Assembly (NCBI GenBank): GCA_022647765.1
Contig: JALCLH010000010.1
Span: 1 to 64,000 of the forward strand
Length of the DNA: 64,000 nt
DNA from: Acidipropionibacterium sp.
GTDB taxonomy: Bacteria; Actinomycetota; Actinomycetes; Propionibacteriales; Propionibacteriaceae
Direction: 5' to 3'
Shown here: positions 51,383 to 59,404 of the stretch, piece after piece
Numbering within the stretch: the first letter of the stretch is position 1
Layout of the letters: each line of letters begins with the position of its first letter
Position numbers and translations under genes: made by a program
The notes under the pieces: generated by a model
Told to the model about the DNA's origin: nothing
What the model saw: only the letters and a program-made list of their open reading frames with translations
Database searches by the model: none

Positions 51383-52678
51383 TCAGTCCACCGAAATGCC
51401 ATTCTGCTTTGCGAGGCGCTTGGCCTGGCTGACGGCGTCATCCCAGGCCTTTTTAGGATCCTTGCCACTAGATTCGACGAGTTGCAGCTGTGAGTAGAAT
51501 GGGGCGTTTACCGTGTTCTCGTTAGGGTCTTCGAAGAGCGGCCGAACCGTCTCTGCAAGCTTGGCGAAGAGAATTCCGGCCTTCTGATTCCCAAGGAATG
51601 GAACCGCACCCGTAACTTGAGAAGAATGCGTAGCCTCACGATTGGCCGGAAAGTTTCCGGAGTGTACATACTCACTGGCTTCATTTGAAGCGTTCAGGAT
51701 GTATAGGAGTATCTTGAAGGAAGTGTCCTTGTCGCTTGCTTTAGCTGGAATTCCAAGAAATGACCCGCCAAGATTTGTAGAACGCTCGGGATGCCCGCAC
51801 ACCCGCCATTTTCCAGAGGTCTTTGGTGCATCGACCATGAGGTCCGCGAGATGCCAAGAAGCTCCGAAATCAGCTGGGAGTGTGCCGTTGGCGACAGCGG
51901 CCGTGGAGTCGGTGGTGTTACTATCGAAACCGGCGTTAATCCCATCCTTTTGTGCTTGGATACAGAGATCCCATGCTTTCTTGATATGCTCCTGGTCCCC
52001 GATGAACACCGCGTGATCGTTGATGAATCCTTTTCCGGACTGGCGCCATGAGATCTCGAAAATGCTTGCAAGGTTGCGAACGAGATACAGTTTCGGGTTG
52101 GCTTTTTTCATTTTGATGCCGAGTGAAAAGTACTCATCCCAAGTCCTGACAGCGGCCGCTACCTCTTCCGGATCGCTCGGAAGTCCGCATTGCTCGAAGA
52201 TGTCGGAACGATAGTACAGGGCGGTTGGCCCGATATCAATGGGAACTCCAATTTGCTTTCCGTCAGTGGTAGTGCCTTGCTGCCACTTCCAGTCGAAGTA
52301 GTCGGACTTGTGACTGGATGCCCCCAACGTGTTCAGGTCGACAAAATACTCCGGAACCGACTTGAAGTATGCGATGTCCTCGCCTTTGATCCCGGTGATG
52401 TCTGGAAGGCCGGTTCCTGCTTGAAGTGTGGTCTGGAGTTTCTGCTTGAAATCTCCGCCCTGAATCGTCTGCGTGAGTGTGACATTGGGGAACTCTGACT
52501 TGACTGCGGACAGAACAGGCTTGCCGAACCCGTCAGGCCAGGTCCATAGGCGAAGGTTCTTGGTTGCTGATGATTGTGTAGGTGCGGTAGTGCTTGTAGA
52601 GCATGCTGCCAGCATGGCGGCTGATGCTGCTGCTGAGAGTCCGAAAAAAGAACGTCGTGAGATAAGCTTCCGTGACAT
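51383..52678 (-). CDS. Sugar-binding lipoprotein of the ABC transporter
   Basis: 431 residues. The signal peptide MSRKLISRRSFFGLSAAASA carries a twin-arginine-like RRSFFG and a lipobox LAAC, so the mature protein is a lipid-anchored extracellular solute-binding protein (family 1). Tight packing with the two permeases identifies it as their receptor. AAGGA precedes the ATG pair at 52678/52681. It starts 16 bases after the kinase stop. AT-richer than the window average. The ligand is unknown; a mannose-containing glycoside is inferred from the neighbouring enzymes. Confidence 0.92.
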   Translation of the reverse strand: MSRKLISRRSFFGLSAAASAAMLAACSTSTTAPTQSSATKNLRLWTWPDGFGKPVLSAVKSEFPNVTLTQTIQGGDFKQKLQTTLQAGTGLPDITGIKGEDIAYFKSVPEYFVDLNTLGASSHKSDYFDWKWQQGTTTDGKQIGVPIDIGPTALYYRSDIFEQCGLPSDPEEVAAAVRTWDEYFSLGIKMKKANPKLYLVRNLASIFEISWRQSGKGFINDHAVFIGDQEHIKKAWDLCIQAQKDGINAGFDSNTTDSTAAVANGTLPADFGASWHLADLMVDAPKTSGKWRVCGHPERSTNLGGSFLGIPAKASDKDTSFKILLYILNASNEASEYVHSGNFPANREATHSSQVTGAVPFLGNQKAGILFAKLAETVRPLFEDPNENTVNAPFYSQLQLVESSGKDPKKAWDDAVSQAKRLAKQNGISVD

Positions 52679-52696
52679 CATTCTGGTCCTTAGTTG

Positions 52697-53789
52697 CTAT
52701 TGCTCAATTGACGGTAAAGGCGGGTGTGGATGTGCTAGAGGAACGGGATGCTTGAATCTGGTCGAGAATCGTCCGGTGATGTGCAGATTGTGCTGCCAGG
52801 CGATAGTAGCTAGTTGAGTTTCTGTTGGAGGAGTGAGAGGGCCGTTCACGCCGGCCGCGCGAGCGGTGGCGGTGAGTGTGCCGAATTCGACAGCATCCCG
52901 GAGTCCCCACCCTGCGGTGAGGGCGAGAATGAAGGCTGCCCCAAATGTGTCGCCGGCTCCTGTCGGGTCAACTGGGCCCAAGTGGAGAGCGGGTACCGAA
53001 ACTTCGGTACTTGTACGCGAGTCGATTGCGATTGCGCCGGCCTCGCCGCATGTCACAACAACTATGGGTACGAGCTCACTGAGCGCCCTTGCCGCTGCAA
53101 GCGGAGTGTCTGTGCGCGTATAGGCCTGCGCCTCATCCAGGTTGGGCAGGAAACCTTCGCAGTGTTCCAGGTGGCGAAGCACCGCCCGGTCCCATCGCCC
53201 GCTGTCGTCCCAGCCGACGTCGCCGAACACCCGGGCGGTTGTCTCGGGGAGCCAGGGAATGTCTGCCAGTTGAAGGTGCAGAGCGACTGCTCCCACCGCT
53301 TCCACCTGAAGACTCGTATGCACGTCGAGCGGTGTGGGCATGCCCCCGGTGACGAGTGCGCGGTCGCCGTTGTAAGTGAAGGCTGAGGTGACGGGCACGT
53401 CCCAACCCGAGACGTGCACCATCCGGGAAGTGTCGATCCTGTCCTTTTCGAGCATGTCTAGGGTGAGCCGACTCGCAGCACCGTCGCCGATGACGGCTGC
53501 CAAGCCGGTGCGGGCACCGAGAGCGACCGCCGTGGACGTGAAGTTGGCGATGCCGCCGGGCTGTAGATGCGCCTCTGGACTGAAGATCTCGTGTCCCGAA
53601 CTCGGGTGGCGTCCCGACAGGACCATAGACGACGTCGAGGAACAAGCTGCCCACAGCCAGCAGATCGAGACGGTTGTGAGAGGGAAACTGCAATAGGCCG
53701 GCGTGGTCTGCGCCCGCTGCGTGCATCATGGCTCCATCCTGATCAGACCTGACGTCGGTCAGGCTTGATCCTGTGAGGCTGTCCATCAC
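52697..53789 (-). CDS. PfkB-family carbohydrate kinase, frame broken
   Basis: About 360 residues when joined. N-terminal LLAVGSLFLDVVYG, the substrate-binding PGGIANFTSTAVALGARTGL, LPNLDEAQAY, and the C-terminal PfkB signature VDPTGAGDTFGAAFILAL with the catalytic Asp. It phosphorylates a sugar or nucleoside taken up by the operon transporter; the substrate is unknown. The frame changes near 53615, where conserved sequence on either side is intact. First gene of the operon. The start is uncertain (53789 or the ATG pair about 20 codons later). Divergent from deoR. Confidence 0.8.
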
Positions 53790-53870
53790 CCGTAATCATT
53801 AGTGTTCACCAGAGAGCGAACATGAGCAAGTTGGGCGTGTCGTCTCGCGGGTCGGTGACTCACGATGAGC

Positions 53871-53885
53871 GAAACTGATCGTTTC
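53871..53885. promoter_or_regulatory. Operator candidate in the kinase/deoR divergent region
   Basis: GAAAC-TGATC-GTTTC is a perfect five-base inverted repeat. It lies just before a -35-like TTGTGT (53888-53893). TGTTC-N-GAACA half-sites also occur near 53813-53832. The DeoR-type regulator is the natural candidate to bind. Confidence 0.4.
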
Positions 53886-53910
53886 TCTTGTGTAGTTGTC
53901 GCAGTACGGA

Positions 53911-53916
53911 TATGGT
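53911..53916 (+). promoter_or_regulatory. deoR -10 candidate (TATGGT)
   Basis: TATGGT lies 17 bases after TTGTGT (53888-53893) and six bases before the ATG at 53923, giving a full promoter with a leaderless start. Confidence 0.5.
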
Positions 53917-53922
53917 CTGCCC

Positions 53923-54738
53923 ATGATTCAAGCCGCACGTCTGACTGCCATCGAGGAACTGCTTCGAGAGCGCTCGGTGCTGTCGACCGGCGAGATCGCG
54001 GGCACGCTGGGCATCTCGGCGGCGACAGCGCGGCGGGACTTGCGTTCGTTGGACGATGCAGGTCTGATCGAGCGAGTGTTCGGCGGCGCACGTCTGCGCG
54101 ATGCCGGGGCGTCCGAGAAGGATCCGGGTATGGGGCAATCGCCTGGAGGCGATGTCAGGGGGCGGGTGCTTGACGAGCCTTTCGACGAGGTGCTGGCCAG
54201 GAACAGCGAGGCCAAGCAGGCAATCGCCCGGACGGCGGCTGGCCTCATCGAGGATGGAGAAACCGTCTTTCTCGATGCCGGCACCACGACCTACGAACTG
54301 GCCCGGTTGCTTCGGCAGCGGAGCCTGACTGTGGCTACCAACTCCCTCGGGATCGTGAACCTGCTCGGCGAGGCCGAGCGCATCGACCTCATCGTGCTCG
54401 GGGGCGTGTACAACCGGGAGTACCGAAGTATGCAGGGCGGCAGCGTGCGCGATGGACTGAGGTCGCTGCTGATCGACTGCGCTGTCATCGGCTGCTCGGG
54501 TGTCACGGATGACGGGGAGGTCCGCGACACCGATGAGCGTGCCGCGCAGGTCAAGGCTGCGGCGGTGCACCGGGCGACTCAGTCGGTACTGGTCGCCGAC
54601 GCTTCGAAGTTTCCCGGCACTGGCGCTTTCACGGCATTGAGTCTCGGCAGCATCACTCACATCGTCACCGATACCGGGCTTTCGCCAGAGTTGGCGAAGC
54701 TCACACAGTTGGAATCTACGGAAGTGCACACAGTATGA
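53923..54738 (+). CDS. DeoR-family sugar-phosphate-responsive repressor
   Basis: 271 residues. The N-terminal winged HTH (RLTAIEELLRERSVLSTGEIA..ARRDLRSLDDAGLIERVFGGA) has the DeoR recognition helix. The DeoRC effector domain has VFLDAGTTTYELARLL, VATNSLGIVNLL and VVADASKFPG. Members usually sense phosphorylated sugars. It is divergent from the kinase-transporter-glycosidase operon, which it probably represses. The ATG at 53923 is favoured by a leaderless -10; the 53896 ATG would include that box. The next gene overlaps its stop (ATGA). Confidence 0.92.
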   Translation: MIQAARLTAIEELLRERSVLSTGEIAGTLGISAATARRDLRSLDDAGLIERVFGGARLRDAGASEKDPGMGQSPGGDVRGRVLDEPFDEVLARNSEAKQAIARTAAGLIEDGETVFLDAGTTTYELARLLRQRSLTVATNSLGIVNLLGEAERIDLIVLGGVYNREYRSMQGGSVRDGLRSLLIDCAVIGCSGVTDDGEVRDTDERAAQVKAAAVHRATQSVLVADASKFPGTGAFTALSLGSITHIVTDTGLSPELAKLTQLESTEVHTV

Positions 54739-55760
54739 AACTGCTCCTGATCGGCCTGGACGGGCTGAGGATCGACCTTGCTGTCCCCCATGCGCTCACT
54801 GCTCATGATGGATTTGCTGAACCGGATCATCCGGCCGACCCTCGATTTGCTGCGGTTCCCCGGGCCGAGGACGCACCCACGGTGGTTCCCACAGGAGAGG
54901 TGGTCGCACCGACTCTTGCGCGCATGCTCGCGGGCGGGACGATCCTCCCCGTGTGGATGACGCCCCCCACTGATTCAGGACCCGGTTGGTCGTCGCTTCT
55001 CACGGGCACCACGCATGAGCAGAACAACGTGTGGTGGAACGAGTTCGTTGGACATCATCTGGCGCAGACGCCAGACATTCTTTCGCAGGTGTACTTCGCC
55101 AACCCGTCCGCACGGACCTATGCGGCCGCCACCTGGGACGCTCTCGTCAGTCCGAGCGGCCCTGGGCCCGTCATTCACAGTCGCACCGATCAGTGGGCCG
55201 GCGGACAGCATCAAGTCTATTGCGCGACCGATTTCTCCCGAGGATGCATCAGTGCGGATCAACAGGTACGCACCCATGCGTCGTGGACCCTCAATCATGA
55301 AGGCCCCGACGCCGCGTTCGTGTACTTCGAAGGCGTCGATGAGTCCGGTCACAGCTATGGCGCCGCAGCGCCCGAATACCTCGACGCTATCCGACGCGTG
55401 GACGAGAATGTCCGTTATCTGGTCAAAGCGGTGGCCGAACGTTACGAACAGCTGGGGGAGGAGTGGCTCATCGCTGTGGTCACGGATCATGGTCACAAGC
55501 CGGAGGGCGGTCACGGCGAGGATGAGGTCGACGTGCGACGCTCTTTCCTTCTCCTCCACAGGATCGGTTCCACCGGCGTGGGCGAGGAACTTCGGCAGCG
55601 AACCGTTGGACATGGCCCGCTCCATTCAGAGCAGGTCACGCCTTTCCTGCTCGACCTCCTCGGCGTCCGGCCGGGTTCCTGGACACCTGGCCATGACGTC
55701 GGCGTCCTTCGTGATGTGAAGTCAGTCGGCCCCACCAGGAACCTCGACTTTGAGTGGTAA
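54735..55760 (+). CDS. Alkaline-phosphatase-superfamily phosphodiesterase/phosphatase (NPP-like)
   Basis: 341 residues, no signal peptide, so cytoplasmic. The metal site begins with LIGLDGLRIDL. The nucleophile lies in the PTDSGPGWSSLLTGTTHE segment, and further metal ligands are in VDESGHSYG and VVTDHGHKPEGGHGE. The family hydrolyses phosphomono- or diesters. Coupled to deoR by an ATGA overlap, so it is part of the same regulatory unit. It may remove a phospho-substituent from the imported glycoside (inference). Confidence 0.85.
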   Translation: MKLLLIGLDGLRIDLAVPHALTAHDGFAEPDHPADPRFAAVPRAEDAPTVVPTGEVVAPTLARMLAGGTILPVWMTPPTDSGPGWSSLLTGTTHEQNNVWWNEFVGHHLAQTPDILSQVYFANPSARTYAAATWDALVSPSGPGPVIHSRTDQWAGGQHQVYCATDFSRGCISADQQVRTHASWTLNHEGPDAAFVYFEGVDESGHSYGAAAPEYLDAIRRVDENVRYLVKAVAERYEQLGEEWLIAVVTDHGHKPEGGHGEDEVDVRRSFLLLHRIGSTGVGEELRQRTVGHGPLHSEQVTPFLLDLLGVRPGSWTPGHDVGVLRDVKSVGPTRNLDFEW

Positions 55761-55780
55761 GACCGCCAGCGCGGCCTCAG

Positions 55781-56608
55781 TCAGGCTGCAGCCTTGATGG
55801 AGGCCAGCATGTTCGCGGCGGTCGGATCGTTGATGGACTGCCAGCCGGTGTACACCTTCCCGTTGACGGTGAACGTGGGCGTGCCGAAGTAGCCGCTTGG
55901 CGGGAAGGCGGATGGGTCGTCCGCGGCGAGTTTTGCGCCTGCAGTCAGGCCCTTGGCAGCGGCATTCTTCACGAAAGCGGATGTTGCTTTCGTGTCGTAG
56001 TATTTCTGGAAATTTGTGAGATCGGATCCGGTGATTCCGGCATCTTTCGCAAAGACGTTGCGCAGCTGATCATCGGTGTAGCCATCGCCCTCGCGGGCTG
56101 GCTGATTCTTGTAGATCATGTTGTGATACGCCTCGAGCTTACCGACCATATCGGCCGAAGCGGCGGCCATCGCCGCCCGGTAGGAAGAATCATTCCTTCC
56201 GTTATCCAAGAAGGTCAGTGTCCGGTACTGAAGCTTGATATCTCCGGACGCCGCAAGCTGTTTGAGCACGGGGCCGTAGATGTCTTCCGTCTCTTTGCAG
56301 TTGGGGCACTGATAATCTTCGTACAACGTCAGGGTTGGCGCATCTTGCTTCGCGGTCTTCGGATTGACCGTGTAGGTACCCGTCGCTGCGTCGGCACTCG
56401 GCGGGGTCACCTGCGCGCTGGTGACCGGCGCGTTCGCTGCTTCTGAACGCTTGTGGTTGTTGATGGTGACCGTTGCGATCACAACGATCACCGCGATCGC
56501 GACCACCCCGGCGATGACGCCGATCACCTTCTTGCGCTTGGCGGCACGCTCCGCCGCCTCCTGCTGGGCCCGCAGCGCCGCCCGGCGCGACCGCTTCGAC
56601 TCGCTCAT
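55781..56608 (-). CDS. Membrane-anchored DsbA-like thiol oxidoreductase, paralogue 1
   Basis: 275 residues. A basic cytoplasmic N-terminus (SKRSRRAALRAQQEAAERAAK) precedes one membrane helix (about residues 28-50). The extracellular DsbA/thioredoxin_4 domain has active site YEDYQCPNCKETED (CPNC), and FGTPTFTVNG includes the cis-proline. It probably forms or isomerises disulfides in exported proteins. Very similar to the next gene downstream in coordinates. Convergent with the phosphodiesterase gene, stops 21 bases apart. Confidence 0.9.
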   Translation of the reverse strand: MSESKRSRRAALRAQQEAAERAAKRKKVIGVIAGVVAIAVIVVIATVTINNHKRSEAANAPVTSAQVTPPSADAATGTYTVNPKTAKQDAPTLTLYEDYQCPNCKETEDIYGPVLKQLAASGDIKLQYRTLTFLDNGRNDSSYRAAMAAASADMVGKLEAYHNMIYKNQPAREGDGYTDDQLRNVFAKDAGITGSDLTNFQKYYDTKATSAFVKNAAAKGLTAGAKLAADDPSAFPPSGYFGTPTFTVNGKVYTGWQSINDPTAANMLASIKAAA

Positions 56609-56695
56609 CCTGGACGCCTCTCGCCCGCATGTCCTACTGATCCGAGGTCAGGCTATCAACGCGGTTCCGGAGCGGCCCGGCGGGTGAGGCGCCAG

Positions 56696-57497
56696 TCAGG
56701 CTGCGGCCTTGATGGAGGCCAGCATGTTGCGCGGCGGTCGGGCTGTTGATGGACTGCCAGCCGGTGTACGGCTTGCCGTTGACGGTGTAGAACGGGGTGC
56801 CGAACTGGCTGTCCAGTTTCGAGCCCTCCGTCACTCCCTTCTCGGCTGCATTCTTCACGAAATCGGACGTCGCCTTGGTGTCGTAGTACTTCTGGAATTT
56901 CGTGAGATCGTCCCCGGTGATACCGGCGTCTTTGGCGAAGGTATTGCGCAGCTGATCGTCGGTGTATCCCGCGCCCTCCTGGGCCGGCTGATTCTTGTAG
57001 ATCGCGTCGTGATACGCCTCGTACTTGCCGACCATGGCGGCAGAGGCGGCGCCCATCGCGGCCCGGTAGGAGGCGTCATTGTTCATATTCTTGTCCAGGA
57101 AGGTCAGCGTCCAGTACTGGAGCTTGATGTCACCGGATTTGGCCAGTGCGTTGATCGACGGGCCGTAGGTGTCCTCGGCGGCCTTGCAGTTGGGGCACTG
57201 GTAGTCCTGGTAGATCGTCAGGGTCGGCACGCCGCTCTTGGCCGTGTCGCCGTTCACCGTGATGATGCCGGTCTTGGGATCGGCGTTCGGCGGAACGACC
57301 TGGGCCGAGGAGACCGACGAGGCCGCCTGGCTTGAGCGCTGACGGTGATTCACACCGACGATCACCGCGACGGCGGCGACCACGATGACGACCACCCCGG
57401 CGATGACGCCGAGAAACTTCTTGCGCTTGGCGGCGCGCTCCTCGGCCTCCTGCTGGGCGCGCAGCGCCTCGCGACGTGATGACTTCGGCTGACTCAT
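56696..57497 (-). CDS. Membrane-anchored DsbA-like thiol oxidoreductase, paralogue 2, frame broken
   Basis: About 267 residues with the same layout as paralogue 1: RSR-type basic head, one helix, YQDYQCPNCKAAED active site and FGTPFYTVNG cis-proline loop. It lacks the eight or so extra residues paralogue 1 has before the cis-proline loop. One extra base near 56731 shifts the last ten residues; restored it ends NMLASIKAAA, identical to paralogue 1. CGAGGGAG precedes the ATG at 57497. Confidence 0.88.
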
Positions 57498-57581
57498 GGT
57501 CTCCCTCGGGTTCAGAACAGACGGGCGCGTGGCCATGCTACCCAGCGCCCACGACCGCAGCGCTGCAAGCGCCGGCAGGCG

Positions 57582-58316
57582 CTACAGGGCGCAGTTGTAC
57601 CGGGGAAGTCCGCCGGCTGCCTCGGGATCGGTCATCCAGCAGGTCTCCTCGGTGCCGTGCACCAGGGCGGCGGGCAGCGACTCGTCCCCCGCGAAGACCC
57701 GGGAGACGGCCCCGGCCTTCTCCGCGCCGCTCACCAGGAACCAGACCCTGCGCGACCGGTTGATCACCGGCAGGGTCAGCGAGATCCGCTCCGGCGGCGG
57801 CTTCGGCGAATCGATGACGCCGACCGCGATCTGAGTGGTGTCGGCCACGAAGGCCGGATGGCCGGGGAACAGGGAGGCGACGTGGCCGTCCGGCCCCATC
57901 CCCAGCAGGCAGATGTCGAAGGCGGTGTCCCCGACCTCCTCGGCGTAGGAGTAGGCCGCCTCATCCGGGTCGGCCTTCCCATCGGCGGCCGGCATCACAT
58001 GGGTGTTGGCCGGATCGAGGTGGAAGGCCTTCGACAGCTGCAGCAGGCTCTGCAGGGAGTTGCGGTCCGGATCCCCGGCCGGCACGAAGCGGTCGTCTCC
58101 CCACCACACGTGCAGCTTCTCGGGATTGACCTGGCCGCACTCGGCGGCATTGGCCAGCCGGCCGTAGATCTGGTTGGCGATCCGGCCGCCGGTCAGGCAG
58201 AGGTCCACCCGGGGCTGCTCGGACTGCATCAGCACGATGTTGTGCGCCAACCGGTGGGCGACCCCCTCGGAGAGGTCGTCGGCCGACTGGTAGCGCATCA
58301 CGCGGGGGGTATTCAC
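57582..58316 (-). CDS. pgl: 6-phosphogluconolactonase
   Basis: Hydrolyses 6-phosphogluconolactone, second step of the oxidative pentose phosphate pathway. 244 residues with the SugarP_isomerase motifs DLCLTGGRIANQIYGRL, VWWGDDRFVPAGDPDRNS, LLGMGPDGHVASLFPGH and the RISLTLPVINRSR segment. The GTG at 58316 overlaps the opcA stop (GTGA), so it is translationally coupled as the third gene of zwf-opcA-pgl. Confidence 0.95.
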   Translation of the reverse strand: MNTPRVMRYQSADDLSEGVAHRLAHNIVLMQSEQPRVDLCLTGGRIANQIYGRLANAAECGQVNPEKLHVWWGDDRFVPAGDPDRNSLQSLLQLSKAFHLDPANTHVMPAADGKADPDEAAYSYAEEVGDTAFDICLLGMGPDGHVASLFPGHPAFVADTTQIAVGVIDSPKPPPERISLTLPVINRSRRVWFLVSGAEKAGAVSRVFAGDESLPAALVHGTEETCWMTDPEAAGGLPRYNCAL

Positions 58317-59380
58317 TTCGCCGGTTTCCCGTCCGCCTCGGCCGGGCTGTTCGTCTTGGCCGAGCCGCCCGATTCCGCCGTTCCGCCCGTTTCCGCCGTG
58401 CCGCCCGATTTCGCCGTGCCGGCAGCGGCGGTCTTCCGCCCCTTCTTGGGCGCATCGGACTTTCCGGAGACGGTCGGCGCCTGCCCGACCCCCTTGCGCA
58501 GCGCCTCCATCACCTGGGCCTGCACCGGGTCCGGGTCCAGGCGCCGCAGCTCCTCGGCCATCACCTCGGCGATGCTGCGCCGATCCAGGGCGACGCCGCG
58601 GGCCGGCTCCCCGGGGATCCGGTAGACCGCCGAGCGGCCGTTGGTGCGGCGGATCTCGATATCGCCGGCGGCCGTGGTCAGCGCCAGCGAGATGATCCCG
58701 CCGGGACCTGTGGCGTCGATCCGCTCCACCGGGACGTCCAGCTTGAGCGCCAGCCAGGCGGTGAGCAGGGAGGTGGGGCCGTTGCTGGGGTCGGCCTCCA
58801 CCCGGACCGAGTGCACCAGGCTCGGGTGCTGGTCCATCGCCGCTGCGGCCAGCGCCCGCCATGAGGTGATGCGGGCCCAGCACAGATCCGAGTCGCCCGG
58901 GGACAGGTGCGCGGCGCGCACCCGGAGGGCCTCGCGGGCGTCCTCGGCGGTGTTCGAGTCGGAGATCCGGCGGGTGGCCAGTCGGCCGATCGGATCCGCC
59001 GCCAGATCCTTGGGGGCGTCATAGGGCCACCAGGCGATCACCGGGGAGTCCGTCAGCAGCAGGGGCAGCACGACGGACTCGGAGTGCTTGGCGATCTCAC
59101 CGCTGACCCGCAGCACGATGACGTCTCCCGGCGTCGTCTCGGAGGTCTGGATCTCGGCGTCGAGGGTGGACTTGCTCGCCTTGGTGTGGACCACCATCAG
59201 CACCCGGGCGGGGTGCTCGCGGGCCGCGTCGATGGCGTCGGCCAGCACCGTCTCGTAGCGGGAGGCGTCGCAGATGGTGATGAGGGTGTGCACCAGGGCG
59301 GTGCCACCGGTCTCGCGATGGTTCTCGATCAGCGCGGCGTTGATCTCGGCCGCGGTGGTGTCGTTGAGAGTGACGATCAT
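58313..59380 (-). CDS. opcA: Glucose-6-phosphate dehydrogenase assembly protein OpcA
   Basis: 355 residues. Actinobacterial and cyanobacterial OpcA proteins activate or help assemble G6PDH. Features include the N-terminal TALVHTLITICDA, SPVIAWWPYDAPKDLAADPIG and FDDSN-like RISDSNTAED segments. The last 60 residues are a low-complexity Lys/Ala/Gly tail with repeated GGTAE/SGGSA units, unlike the compact family core. AAGGA precedes the ATG. Lies between zwf and pgl, which confirms the role. Confidence 0.95.
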   Translation of the reverse strand: MIVTLNDTTAAEINAALIENHRETGGTALVHTLITICDASRYETVLADAIDAAREHPARVLMVVHTKASKSTLDAEIQTSETTPGDVIVLRVSGEIAKHSESVVLPLLLTDSPVIAWWPYDAPKDLAADPIGRLATRRISDSNTAEDAREALRVRAAHLSPGDSDLCWARITSWRALAAAAMDQHPSLVHSVRVEADPSNGPTSLLTAWLALKLDVPVERIDATGPGGIISLALTTAAGDIEIRRTNGRSAVYRIPGEPARGVALDRRSIAEVMAEELRRLDPDPVQAQVMEALRKGVGQAPTVSGKSDAPKKGRKTAAAGTAKSGGTAETGGTAESGGSAKTNSPAEADGKPAK

Positions 59381-59404
59381 GTCAGAAGTCCTTATCTGGC
59401 GGGC

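Noticed and set aside
54778-55719. Alternative open frames inside the phosphodiesterase gene
   Set aside because: They lack motifs, while the chosen frame holds all metal-ligand motifs of the alkaline phosphatase fold.
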